A program made the translations under genes and the position numbers. The notes beneath the pieces are model-generated. The model ran no database searches. It was given only the letters and a program-made list of their open reading frames with translations, and was not told the origin of the DNA. This document shows positions 1-9,405 of a stretch of 64,000 bases of DNA, one piece after another (within the stretch, counting starts at the first letter, position 1; each line of letters starts with the position of its first letter). The DNA comes from Belliella calami (GTDB taxonomy: Bacteria > Bacteroidota > Bacteroidia > Cytophagales > Cyclobacteriaceae): the NCBI RefSeq assembly GCF_022549695.1, contig NZ_JAKZGS010000004.1:340243-404242 (forward strand). The letters are read 5' to 3'.

Positions 1-522
1 GATCGCACCATCTTGGAACATATGAATTTTGCCAGTATTCATATCAGAGAAATACACTTTGTTACCATCTGTATCTACATCATTTAGGAATTCTGCACCT
101 TCTATTTTAAATCTATTGCTGATCTTGGCAGTTTCAATATCTATTTCTACTAGCTCATCTATATTGGTTACATATAGTTTTCCATTACTGATTCCCATAC
201 CTTTTGGAGAGTCTATACCAGAGACCCACTCTTTTTGAAGTATTTCGCCTTCTTTGCTGATGATAGAGATAGAACCTTTGCCATCTTTTTCTGTTGGGGA
301 ACCGTCGATGTTGGATACATAGATAGTTCCGGTAGAGGAATCAAACAATGTTGATTCGTTTGTCATCAACTCAGCAGGTGTCTGCCAAATCTCTGTTAGT
401 GAGGGTTCTATAGATTCTATTTCCTCTACTTCTGTTGTTTCTTCACTTGTAGTTTTGGAATCGCAGCTCCACATGAGTATTGGGAAGATTGCTGCGAGTA
501 TTAATTTTTGGTTGGTTTTCAT
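1..522 (-). CDS. Partial lipoprotein, SMP-30/NHL-propeller-like (C-terminus outside window)
   Basis: Open reading frame of 174 codons that runs off the left edge, so the stop is not seen. The ATG at 522 opens a lipoprotein signal (MKTNQK.., lipobox ..MWSC with Cys at about residue 18) followed by an acidic, Ser/Thr/Glu-rich linker to about residue 45. The rest has repeating strand patterns such as 'GTIYVSNIDG', 'GKLYVTNIDE' and 'NKVYFSDMNTG', each about 40 residues apart, as in six-bladed SMP-30/NHL propellers. Family knowledge: such proteins in Bacteroidota are often labelled ATP/GTP-binding or gluconolactonase-like without proven activity. Substrate unknown. It is divergent from the dipeptidase at 712, with about 190 bp between them. 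Confidence 0.75.
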   Translation of the reverse strand, partial: MKTNQKLILAAIFPILMWSCDSKTTSEETTEVEEIESIEPSLTEIWQTPAELMTNESTLFDSSTGTIYVSNIDGSPTEKDGKGSISIISKEGEILQKEWVSGIDSPKGMGISNGKLYVTNIDELVEIDIETAKISNRFKIEGAEFLNDVDTDGNKVYFSDMNTGKIHMFQDGAI

Positions 523-711
523 CTTTCTGAATTTTGATTTACATATAAATTTAGAGATAATTTATGAAATAGAGCGAATTCCTATAATTCAATCTCAAGA
601 GAAACAACAATAATAGCTGAAATCTGTTTTACCCAACATTTCAACCGCTTATAAATCTTGTGATTAAAATATTTGACTGATTTATTAAATTGAAAATTAA
701 ACCTAATCATT

Positions 712-1953
712 ATGAAAAAAATCTTACCAATAGTAGTCAGTTTAGTCCTTTCTATTTCCTGTAGTGAAAAAGAAAAAGAGGTAGATTATTCTTTGCTCTC
801 TGATGAAGAAAGATTGGAAATGGCAAAAGAATTCACAAAAAACACCATTTTGGTGGATGGCCACATGGATTTGCCATTTCGAATGTATAATATGGGAAAT
901 ACTATGACTGGAGATGTCTATGATTTCATAAACAAAAGTGACCAAGGAAATATCGACTATGTAAGAGCCAAAGAAGGCGGGATGGATGCGCCGTTTATGG
1001 CAATTTATATTCCGGCGGGATATCAGGAAAAGGGAGGGGCAAAAGACCTTGCTGATACTTTGATTATGATGGTCGAGCGTTTGGCGGAAACCTGGCCAGA
1101 TCAATTGGCTTTGGCAAAATCCCCGAAGGAAATTGAAGATAATTTCAGTAAAGGTTTACTTTCCCTTCCTATGGGAATTGAGAATGCAGCAGCAATTGAA
1201 GATAAATTGGAGAATGTCGAATATTTTTATGACAAAGGAATTCGCTACATGACATTGACCCATGGCAAAGATAATCTCGTAGGAGATTCTTCGTATGACG
1301 ATGCTGAGACCCATGGTGGCTTGAGTGATTTTGGTAAAGAGGTAGTCAAAGAAATGAATAGACTGGGAATGATCATTGATGTATCGCATATCACGGATAA
1401 GACTTTTTTCGACGTGGCGGAGATAAGCGATGCACCTATTGTGGCCACCCATAGTTCCGCAAGGAAATTTACCCCTGGTTTTGAGAGGAATGTTTCTGAT
1501 GAGATTATCAAAAAAATAGCTGAGAAGGACGGTATGGTCATGATTACATTTGGAGGTAGTTTTGTAGACCAATCTTTCTCAGAAAAAAACACAGAGAATA
1601 GAGCACATATACAGTCTTGGATGGAGGAAAATGGGCTTGATAGAAGGGACTCTGCAGCCATGGAATATATCAAAACATATATGTCAGAGAATAAGCCAAC
1701 TGTCCATGTGTCGAAGGTAGCCGAGCATATTGATTATGTTGCGAAAATGGTTGGGATAGACCATGTTGGTCTTGGGTCTGATTTCGATGGGGTTGGTGAT
1801 ACTTTGCCAGATGGACTAAAAGATGCTTCCATGTATCCTAATTTGATTGCAGAATTGATGAAGCTTGGCTATTCTAAAGAAGATTTGGAGAAAATCTGCT
1901 ACAAGAACTTCTTCAGGGTATGGAATGCTGTAGAAGCTATAGCAAAAAAATAA
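712..1953 (+). CDS. Membrane dipeptidase (peptidase M19), lipoprotein
   Basis: 413 aa zinc dipeptidase of the renal dipeptidase family, which hydrolyses dipeptides including some with a C-terminal D-residue. Lipoprotein signal with lipobox LSISC, Cys17, so the enzyme is probably anchored in the periplasm or on the outer membrane. Metal-site motifs are visible: HMD at residues 51-53, 'GIEN' near 150, 'DVSH' near 225, 'THSSAR' near 245 and 'GLGSDFDG' near 355. Length fits the family. It is a single gene followed by a strong terminator, converging on the hybrid kinase downstream. Confident on family; natural substrate is not shown. Confidence 0.93.
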   Translation: MKKILPIVVSLVLSISCSEKEKEVDYSLLSDEERLEMAKEFTKNTILVDGHMDLPFRMYNMGNTMTGDVYDFINKSDQGNIDYVRAKEGGMDAPFMAIYIPAGYQEKGGAKDLADTLIMMVERLAETWPDQLALAKSPKEIEDNFSKGLLSLPMGIENAAAIEDKLENVEYFYDKGIRYMTLTHGKDNLVGDSSYDDAETHGGLSDFGKEVVKEMNRLGMIIDVSHITDKTFFDVAEISDAPIVATHSSARKFTPGFERNVSDEIIKKIAEKDGMVMITFGGSFVDQSFSEKNTENRAHIQSWMEENGLDRRDSAAMEYIKTYMSENKPTVHVSKVAEHIDYVAKMVGIDHVGLGSDFDGVGDTLPDGLKDASMYPNLIAELMKLGYSKEDLEKICYKNFFRVWNAVEAIAKK

Positions 1954-1982
1954 CTTAAGCAGGAGTATTGATTTTTGTTCTG

Positions 1983-2020
1983 AAAAAGGTAAAGGAAAAT
2001 TGTTTCTTTTACCTTTTTTT
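1983..2020. terminator. Bidirectional intrinsic terminator
   Basis: Near-perfect hairpin, arms 1983-1998 and 2003-2018 (16 pairs, one G-T wobble), loop ATTG, with A-tract on the left and T-tract on the right. It lies between two converging genes, so it can serve both the dipeptidase (+) and the histidine kinase (-). Confidence 0.85.
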
Positions 2021-2222
2021 ATTTTGTGATTTACTTCACATGAATTTCTTATTATCCGTTTTCTTACACGTAGCCAAACATTAGTTTGTTGGATGAACGA
2101 TTTGTGGTTCTATTGACTGTGAACTGTGGTGTGATGAAGAGTCTTCGCAACTTACAAAGCCACTTGTTATCCTACGTGCAACATAGCAATTACTTATTAA
2201 ATCATTTGGAAGGTTTTTGATA

Positions 2223-5200
2223 TTATTCCAGTTCTTTGATTTCTTGATCCAATTTTTGAATGATTTTTTGAATTTCCTCGTCAATTTCCGAGAAATTATT
2301 GTCGTTGTCATTTGTTGGAAGTTCTTTTAATTTCTCAACGTCATTAGCCAAGTGAACTAGTCTTTTCAAATCCAAATTTAGCGCTATACCTTTGATGGCA
2401 TGTCCGGTTTGTTTTAATTTAATCAAGTTTTTCTCTTCGATGTGGTGCATAAGCGCACTGTGAAGAAGTGTGATATTTTCCTTGCTTACTTCGATCAATT
2501 CTTTAAAAAATTCAGGATCAGTTTTTTTGTATTCTTCAAATTTCGATTCGTATAGATTTTCTGATTCTTGACTTTCCGGTTTTAGATATTTAAATAGTTT
2601 TTCGGAAATGTCAGAAACCAAAATAGGCTTACTTAAATAATCATCCATTCCAGCTTCTATGCATCGCCCATATTCTCCCTTGACCGTTCCGGCAGTCAAT
2701 GCAATGATAGTCACTCTATCTTTCTTTTCATTTTCTTCTATGATCCTAATTTTCTTGGTTGCATCATATCCGCTCATTTCAGGCATTTGAATGTCCATGA
2801 AAATTATTTCAGGAAAATAGGTCTCATACATTTTTACTGCTTCCAACCCATTTTTTGCTTCATAGATTGTAGCGTTTGGAACAAGACTTCGGACGATGGT
2901 TTTTGCCAGAAGCATATTTACAGCGTTATCGTCTACTAAAAGGAATTTTCGTGCTATGCTTGCCAGATTCCTAGGTTCAGCTTGATTGCTGTTTTCTATA
3001 CTCTTTTGATAGTCAGGGTCCAATTCGCCAATTTCATATGGTACATCCAGCTCAAAATAGAAATCACTACCCTTTAGTGGCTCGGTTTCCAGTTCAAGTT
3101 TACTATCCATCAATTCCAGTAGTTTATTGCAGATAGACAACCCTAACCCTGTACCACCATATTTTCTTGTAGTTGAGTTGTCTTCCTGAGCAAATGCCTC
3201 AAAAATAATCTTTTCTTTTTCTTTGGACACCCCTATTCCAGAATCTCTTACTGAGAAAATAATTTTTGATTGATGGGTGTTAGCATTCAATTCATTGACT
3301 TGAATTGATAGTTCGATCTCACCTTCATCTGTAAATTTTACGGCATTGCTTAGGAGGTTTATCAATACTTGCTTGATCCTGATCATGTCCAAAATCACGA
3401 TATCAGGTAGCTTAAGATCGAGGGAAAGAATTAGCTTAATATTTTTTACTTCCGCCACAGGTTTGATTACATTCAGAGACTCTTCTGCAATTCCCCTTAG
3501 GTTCACCCTGATGGGGCTAAGCTCAAGTTTACCTGCTTCGATTTTTGAAAAATCCAAAATATCATTAATCAATTCTAAGAGTAGATTTCCAGATTGCGTG
3601 ATTGAGTTGAGGTAGCTTCTTTGTCTTTCGTCCAAGCTTGTACGCAGCAAAAGATCCGAGAATCCTATTACGCCATTCAGTGGTGTTCTGATTTCGTGAC
3701 TCATATTAGCAAGAAATTCGGACTTCGCCAGACTTGCCTCTCTTGCTTGCTGCATTGATTTTATGAGATTTTGCTCCAGGTTTCTCCTTTCTAAGGCATT
3801 CGAAATGCTATCTGCAAAACTCAAAAGCAAGGCCGATTCAGCATCACTCCATACTCTTTCATATGTGCAATCGTCAAAACCAACATAGCCCCAAAATCTT
3901 TGGTTGATGAAGATGGGTATTAGTAGAATAGATTTGATGTCTTGGCCAGTCAGTAAATCCTTGAGTTCTTGATCTTGGATTTGTGAGACGATAGATTGAT
4001 ATACTTGGTTTTTCTCCAAATATCCAACTGCTTCACCATAAAATTTCATCGGGATGTCCTGTAGCACTGGATTGTTGATCTCAGGAGGTACTCCGCTAGC
4101 GCTCCATTCGAATCTTTGCGAGCTGTATAAGTTTCCGTCTTCTCCTATACTGTTTTCAAACAGATATACTCTGTCCACACTGGCTCCTTCTCCCAATACT
4201 GTAATTACTTTTTGGGTTGCTAAGGCAAAATCTGGATTAGACAAAAGTTCTTTGGTGGCCATTGCAATTGACTTGAGCATTTTTTCATTTCTCAAAAGAT
4301 TTGCATTGGCCGTTTTAAGCATCAATTCATTGGATTTTATGAGTTTTTCAGAAATTTTTTCGGCCGTAATATCTCTGATCATGATATAGTGTATCATGTT
4401 TTCTACAGAGCTTGGGTCTATTGCTGTTTCCCTCTTTATTTGGATGATTTGGTTTTCGCTTATAGTATACTCTGTGATATCCACATGCTTTTTGACAAGT
4501 AAATAGGGTTCTAAAATTGGCCATTCACTGATGATTTTCTCACTACTCAATGGTGGTTTGACTCTTAGTATTTTTTTTGCGACCTTATTGTGAGTGATTA
4601 TATCTCCCTGGGAATTGAGAATGATGATACCGTCATTGAGTTCATTGAAAATCTGATCAAAAGCGATAGGGGCTGATTTGAAAATATTCAATCTAAATAA
4701 GCCATAATATACAAATATTGCACTGATGGCTAGTGAGAATGGGACTAAGTCTAATTGGAATGTGTAAAGTCCGGCCAAATCTATAATCAAGGTGACCCAT
4801 GGTACTACACATGCAACCAATATCACAAAAACCTGCTTGGAATAGATATTTGGTACAAACAAAAGCATCCTGATCAAGAGTGTATTGGTTAGAATTACTA
4901 TTGATACATTAAAAATACCATATACCCAATGGAAGATCGTCGGCTCATACAGGATAGCGGAGTAATATTCATTCTCAATGATGTCAAAAGATGCGTAGAA
5001 TAAATGATGGAAGGAATTTGTAAATAATATCGCCAGAAAAAAAACAGCTAGCCCAAAAAGAATGAAAAGGTTGGACTTTGTGAGGAAGTTTTCATTTTTG
5101 GAGTATTTTAGTACAAATGCCAATAACAATGGTGTGATAAATACCCCGCCAATATGTTCGAGCTTGTAAAATAACACAATGTATTCTATTCTGGTAGAGA

Positions 5201-5381
5201 TAATCTCAAAGCCATAAAAGAAGGCATAAAAGAAACAGCTTATAAGCAAGTAGAAAAAATATTGTTCACCAAAATTGTTTACTTTCTTTTTGCTAAGCAC
5301 AATTAGAAACAATAATAAAATACTCGTTATAAAAACAGGTATTGAAATTAGATTAAACTGAAATTGTTCGATTACTTCCAT
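2223..5381 (-). CDS. Hybrid sensor histidine kinase (7TM-PAS-GAF-HisKA-HATPase-REC-Hpt)
   Basis: 1052 aa membrane sensor with a complete phosphorelay. About seven membrane helices (residues 10-235, like the 7TM N-terminal domain of histidine kinases), a PAS-like segment (about 240-345), a coiled linker, a GAF domain (about 375-535), HisKA with phospho-acceptor His562 in 'MSHEIRTP', HATPase with N-box near 678 and G-boxes 'DSGIG' and 'GGTGLGL', a receiver with acidic pair Asp817/818, acceptor Asp863 and Lys918, and a C-terminal Hpt domain with His994 in 'GHAIKG'. No separate response regulator is adjacent, so the output partner must be encoded elsewhere. Ligand unknown. Transcribed alone, ending at the shared terminator. 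Confidence 0.95.
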   Translation of the reverse strand: MEVIEQFQFNLISIPVFITSILLLFLIVLSKKKVNNFGEQYFFYLLISCFFYAFFYGFEIISTRIEYIVLFYKLEHIGGVFITPLLLAFVLKYSKNENFLTKSNLFILFGLAVFFLAILFTNSFHHLFYASFDIIENEYYSAILYEPTIFHWVYGIFNVSIVILTNTLLIRMLLFVPNIYSKQVFVILVACVVPWVTLIIDLAGLYTFQLDLVPFSLAISAIFVYYGLFRLNIFKSAPIAFDQIFNELNDGIIILNSQGDIITHNKVAKKILRVKPPLSSEKIISEWPILEPYLLVKKHVDITEYTISENQIIQIKRETAIDPSSVENMIHYIMIRDITAEKISEKLIKSNELMLKTANANLLRNEKMLKSIAMATKELLSNPDFALATQKVITVLGEGASVDRVYLFENSIGEDGNLYSSQRFEWSASGVPPEINNPVLQDIPMKFYGEAVGYLEKNQVYQSIVSQIQDQELKDLLTGQDIKSILLIPIFINQRFWGYVGFDDCTYERVWSDAESALLLSFADSISNALERRNLEQNLIKSMQQAREASLAKSEFLANMSHEIRTPLNGVIGFSDLLLRTSLDERQRSYLNSITQSGNLLLELINDILDFSKIEAGKLELSPIRVNLRGIAEESLNVIKPVAEVKNIKLILSLDLKLPDIVILDMIRIKQVLINLLSNAVKFTDEGEIELSIQVNELNANTHQSKIIFSVRDSGIGVSKEKEKIIFEAFAQEDNSTTRKYGGTGLGLSICNKLLELMDSKLELETEPLKGSDFYFELDVPYEIGELDPDYQKSIENSNQAEPRNLASIARKFLLVDDNAVNMLLAKTIVRSLVPNATIYEAKNGLEAVKMYETYFPEIIFMDIQMPEMSGYDATKKIRIIEENEKKDRVTIIALTAGTVKGEYGRCIEAGMDDYLSKPILVSDISEKLFKYLKPESQESENLYESKFEEYKKTDPEFFKELIEVSKENITLLHSALMHHIEEKNLIKLKQTGHAIKGIALNLDLKRLVHLANDVEKLKELPTNDNDNNFSEIDEEIQKIIQKLDQEIKELE

Positions 5382-5678
5382 TAGATAAAAATTATTTTCT
5401 AATTTATAAATAAGGTTTTAACAGACAGCTATTTTATCAAAAAAAAGTGTTTTTTCAGGTATAAATATTCTTAAAATCTTAAAAATAAAGGTGAAATCTA
5501 CAGATTATACCTCAATTCATATCTTGTCAAAACAGAATCAAATGATCATATTTTATTTAAATTTGTGTTTATTGTGACACGTTTAGCTACTCTTATGCGT
5601 GTATGTAAGTATAAATCGAATTTAGGAATAATTATTGTTCCTATTATTTAAGTAAAAGTTTAACCAATTTTATAGATT

Positions 5679-6158
5679 ATGAAAAAGATAAAAATTATTG
5701 CCGGGATATTTTTGATGGCTTTTTTGGTAAGCACCCAAAGCTTTGCACAATCAGTAGAATCTGAAAAAGAAAAAACAAAAGAAGAAGTAGCTGAAATGAA
5801 AAGAGCCGCCAAGGAAGAAAAGCAAGCCTTGAAGGAAGAAAAAGCAGCACTTAAAGCCGAAGCAAAAGAATTGAAAAGAATAGCTGCGGAGCAAAAGGCA
5901 GAAGAAAAACGCCTTAAAAATTTGGAAAAGGCGCAAAAAGGGTATGACAAGGCATTGACTAAGAGGCAAAAAGCTGAAATCAAACATTCCCAACAAAATC
6001 TTAAAATAGAAAAGGCTGTTCGAAAGGGCACTACAAACGATAAGATTGCCAAAATGGAACTCAAATTGAAAGAGTTGGAAATAGACGTAGAGAAAGCTAA
6101 TTCCGAGATTGGGAAATATGAACGTGACCTAAAGAGATATAAATCAAAAGAAGATTAA
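5679..6158 (+). CDS. Secreted Lys/Glu/Ala-rich coiled-coil protein
   Basis: 159 aa. Sec signal peptide to about residue 24 (..STQSFAQ), then almost entirely charged heptad-like sequence rich in Lys, Glu and Ala (residues 28-155), predicted as one long periplasmic coiled coil. It resembles periplasmic chaperone-like or envelope spacer proteins only in composition; no family recognised with certainty. Own terminator follows, so it is a monocistronic gene between the sensor kinase (divergent) and clpB. Confidence 0.8.
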   Translation: MKKIKIIAGIFLMAFLVSTQSFAQSVESEKEKTKEEVAEMKRAAKEEKQALKEEKAALKAEAKELKRIAAEQKAEEKRLKNLEKAQKGYDKALTKRQKAEIKHSQQNLKIEKAVRKGTTNDKIAKMELKLKELEIDVEKANSEIGKYERDLKRYKSKED

Positions 6159-6174
6159 TTTTCTAGTCAAGATC

Positions 6175-6190
6175 ATATATATATATATAT
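6175..6190. repeat. (AT)8 microsatellite
   Basis: Eight AT dinucleotides directly downstream of the coiled-coil gene stop and before its terminator. Possible slippage tract; no coding effect. Confidence 0.8.
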
Positions 6191-6201
6191 AAGTTTTTTT
6201 T

Positions 6202-6242
6202 AAAGAGGCTGTACTACTTAAAATAGTACAGCCTCTTTTTTT
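6202..6242 (+). terminator. Intrinsic terminator after coiled-coil gene
   Basis: Perfect 15-bp stem (6202-6216 with 6224-6238), 7-nt loop, followed by a T-run. Separates the coiled-coil gene from clpB. Confidence 0.9.
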
Positions 6243-6420
6243 GTCTGACTGTGATTTAGGGACAGTGTGAGTAATAAGCTTTCATAACTTCTGTATAGAC
6301 AAAATGACAGTTTTTTCTTAAATCCGAGTATAATATCTGTCAATATTTCCGAAAAATTACACAAAATCCAATTGGTTAATTATTTGAGTATTTCAGTGTA
6401 ACCACAAAATCAAACAAAAG

Positions 6421-9036
6421 ATGGATTTCAAACAATTCACTACAAGATCTCAAGAAGCTATCCAAAAGGCTGCCGAGATTGCAATGTCGAGACAGCAGCA
6501 AGTAATAGAGCCAGGTCATTTGCTTAATGGAATCCTTACAGAAGATGAAAACGTAACAGATTTTATTTTCGAAAAATTGGCAGTAAATAAAAAGATTATA
6601 TCACAAAAGCTGGAAGATATTATCAAAAGCTACCCAAAAGCTGATGGTCAACAAGCCTATCTTTCAAATGCTACAAATCAAGTATTGAACAAAGCAAAAG
6701 ATTATCTGAAGACCTTTGGTGATGAGTTTGTTGCGATTGAGCATCTGATTTTGGGGATTTTGGCTGGTTCAGACAAGCCTGCGCAAATTTTAAAAGATCA
6801 AGGCTTAAAAGAAAAGTCATTGATAGAAGCGATTAAAGAACTTAGACAAGGAAATAAAGTGACAGACCAAAATGCAGAATCAAAATATAGGGCTTTGGAA
6901 AAATATTCCAAAAACCTGAACGAACTTGCCAAAAAAGGTAAAATAGACCCAGTAATCGGAAGAGATGAGGAAATCAGGAGAGTCTTACAGATTTTGGCAA
7001 GACGGACAAAGAACAACCCGATTTTACTCGGTGAGCCAGGAGTTGGAAAAACCGCCATTGTGGAAGGTTTGGCACAAAGGATAGTAAGTGGAGATGTACC
7101 GGAAAATCTAAAAACCAAGACTTTGATATCCTTGGACATGGGATTACTTGTCGCAGGAGCCAAATATAAAGGTGAGTTTGAAGAAAGGCTCAAAGCTGTG
7201 ATCAAAGAAGTGACTGATTCAGATGGTCAGATCATTCTTTTCATAGATGAAATCCATACTTTGATCGGTGCTGGTGGAGGTGGGGAAGGTGCGATGGATG
7301 CTGCCAATCTTCTGAAACCAGCTTTAGCCAGGGGAGAGCTTCATGCTATTGGAGCTACCACACTCAAAGAGTATCAGAAATATATAGAAAAGGATAAGGC
7401 TCTTGAAAGGAGGTTTCAGGCTGTAATTGTCGATGAGCCAGATGCTGCGGATGCGATTTCCATTCTAAGGGGCATCAAAGATAAATATGAATTACACCAT
7501 GGTGTGAGAATTAAAGATGACGCAGTGATATCAGCTGTAGAACTTTCCCAAAGGTATATTTCTGATCGGTTTTTACCTGACAAAGCCATTGATCTCATGG
7601 ATGAAGCTGCTGCCAAACTCCGAATGGAAATCGATTCCTTGCCCCAAGAATTAGATGAATTCAACAGAAGAATCATGCAGCTTGAAATTGAACGGGAGGC
7701 GATTCGAAGAGAAAATAATAAAGATAAAGAAACTGTATTGAGTAGAGAGATAGCTGAGCTATCGGAAAAAAGACAAAGTATCAAAGTAAAGTGGGAAAGT
7801 GAAAAAGCTGTAATCACTGGGATCCGTACAGAAAAGGAAAATATTGACAAACTTAAACTAGAGGCCGAACAAGCTGAACGTGCGGGGGATTTTGGCAAAG
7901 TGGCAGAAATCCGTTACGGCAAGATCGTAGAAGCAGAGAAGAAGCTCGATCTATTCAAGTCCCAATTAGTAGAGATGCAGCAAGGATCTCCACTATTGAA
8001 AGAAGAAGTAGATCATGAAGATATCGCTGCGGTAGTTTCCAAATGGACTGGAATTCCACTTTCCAAAATGATCCAAAGCGAACGGGAAAAACTACTCTAT
8101 CTAGAAGAAGAGCTAGGTAAAAGGGTTGCTGGTCAGACTGAGGCAATCACGGCATTGTCTGACGCCGTGCGTAGAAGTAGGGCTGGATTGCAAGATCCAA
8201 AGCGTCCAATAGGTTCATTTATCTTCATGGGAACTACAGGAGTCGGAAAAACTGAATTGGCAAAAGCTCTTGCAGAGTACCTATTCAATGATGATAACGC
8301 CATGGTGAGGATAGATATGTCAGAATATCAAGAAAGACATGCAGTCAGTAGGCTTGTTGGAGCTCCTCCAGGATATGTAGGCTATGATGAAGGAGGGCAG
8401 TTGACAGAAGCAGTTAGAAGAAAGCCATACTCAGTGGTGTTGTTGGATGAAATAGAAAAAGCCCATCCTGATGTATTCAATATCCTTTTGCAAGTGTTGG
8501 ACGATGGAAGGCTTACAGACAATAAAGGAAGAGTCGCTAATTTCAAGAATACAATTATCATCCTCACGACAAATATTGGCTCTAGCTTAATTCAAGAACG
8601 TTTTGCAGAAATTGAAGATTGGAATAAAGAAGAGATCTTGGAAAAAACCAAAACTGAAGTCTATGAACTATTGAAGAAATCGGTTCGTCCAGAATTTCTA
8701 AACAGGATTGATGAAACAATCATGTTTGAGCCACTCACTGAGAAGGTTATCAGAAAAATCGTAGATATTCAGTGGAAAGAAATCCAAAGCCGATTGGCAG
8801 ATTCAAAGATTGATATTGAAGCGACAAAAGAAGTGCTTGATTACTTGGGCAAAGTTGGTTTCGATCCTCAGTTTGGAGCTAGACCACTCAAAAGAACCAT
8901 GCAAAAACTGGTGCTGAACGAACTCTCCAAACAGATCTTATCAGGATATATCAAAAATGACTCTGCTGTTCTCGTAGATTTAGATGCAGAAAATCAAGTG
9001 TATTTCAAAAATATTGAAAATTTATTAGTTAGTTAG
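6421..9036 (+). CDS. clpB: ATP-dependent disaggregase ClpB
   Basis: 871 aa Hsp100 chaperone that, with DnaK, pulls polypeptides out of aggregates in the cytosol. Clp N-domain (1-145), first AAA module with Walker A GEPGVGKT at 204-211, coiled-coil middle domain (about 405-520), second AAA module with Walker A GTTGVGKT at 604-611 and Walker B 'VVLLDEIEKA', C-terminal D2-small domain. The full-length middle domain separates it from ClpA/ClpC. No CIRCE or other classical heat-shock operator is visible in the 180 bp upstream. Followed by its own terminator. Confidence 0.98.
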   Translation: MDFKQFTTRSQEAIQKAAEIAMSRQQQVIEPGHLLNGILTEDENVTDFIFEKLAVNKKIISQKLEDIIKSYPKADGQQAYLSNATNQVLNKAKDYLKTFGDEFVAIEHLILGILAGSDKPAQILKDQGLKEKSLIEAIKELRQGNKVTDQNAESKYRALEKYSKNLNELAKKGKIDPVIGRDEEIRRVLQILARRTKNNPILLGEPGVGKTAIVEGLAQRIVSGDVPENLKTKTLISLDMGLLVAGAKYKGEFEERLKAVIKEVTDSDGQIILFIDEIHTLIGAGGGGEGAMDAANLLKPALARGELHAIGATTLKEYQKYIEKDKALERRFQAVIVDEPDAADAISILRGIKDKYELHHGVRIKDDAVISAVELSQRYISDRFLPDKAIDLMDEAAAKLRMEIDSLPQELDEFNRRIMQLEIEREAIRRENNKDKETVLSREIAELSEKRQSIKVKWESEKAVITGIRTEKENIDKLKLEAEQAERAGDFGKVAEIRYGKIVEAEKKLDLFKSQLVEMQQGSPLLKEEVDHEDIAAVVSKWTGIPLSKMIQSEREKLLYLEEELGKRVAGQTEAITALSDAVRRSRAGLQDPKRPIGSFIFMGTTGVGKTELAKALAEYLFNDDNAMVRIDMSEYQERHAVSRLVGAPPGYVGYDEGGQLTEAVRRKPYSVVLLDEIEKAHPDVFNILLQVLDDGRLTDNKGRVANFKNTIIILTTNIGSSLIQERFAEIEDWNKEEILEKTKTEVYELLKKSVRPEFLNRIDETIMFEPLTEKVIRKIVDIQWKEIQSRLADSKIDIEATKEVLDYLGKVGFDPQFGARPLKRTMQKLVLNELSKQILSGYIKNDSAVLVDLDAENQVYFKNIENLLVS

Positions 9037-9047
9037 TATTAGTAGTG

Positions 9048-9078
9048 AAGCCTCGGAGCGATTGTTCCGGGGCTTTTT
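9048..9078 (+). terminator. Intrinsic terminator after clpB
   Basis: Stem of 10 pairs (9048-9057 with 9066-9075, one T-G pair), 8-nt loop, then a T-run. Confidence 0.85.
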
Positions 9079-9080
9079 TG

Positions 9081-9405
9081 TTTGTCGACCTACCATCCTG
9101 CTTGCTAGCCTGTAGCAACAAATGTACAACACTCTTTGACCATTACTAAATTTCTCCATTACCCAGTTATTATCAAATGTCCTGTGAAGGTGTTTATATG
9201 ATTGGAAATTGAACAGAATGAAAGATGTGGAGTTGGTATGTAAGGCGATGAAAGGGAAAGAATCATTGGGATAATTTAAGAAACTGCAGTGATTGTTGTA
9301 ATACGCTTTTTTTAATTTCTTTTCCTAAGGAACAATCCCCGTACAATTTTTGTCAGTTAAAGAAGTAATGTTATATTCAATTTTTAACCTAAAACCATCA
9401 AATCA
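9081..9405. other. Intergenic region clpB to M20 gene
   Basis: About 325 bp without a supported gene. Only very short ORFs (below 20 codons). It must hold the promoter of the M20/alanine racemase pair; no exact TTG-N19/20-TAnnTTTG match was found close to the start codon. Confidence 0.5.

Noticed and set aside
6243..6420. Possible heat-shock operator before clpB (TGACAG at 6305 and CTGTCA at 6337)
   Set aside because: Short arms 26 nt apart do not match CIRCE or HAIR; likely chance.
7416..7898. Long minus-strand ORF inside clpB
   Set aside because: Antisense shadow with Ser/Leu/Ile-rich low-quality sequence; clpB is fully conserved on the other strand.
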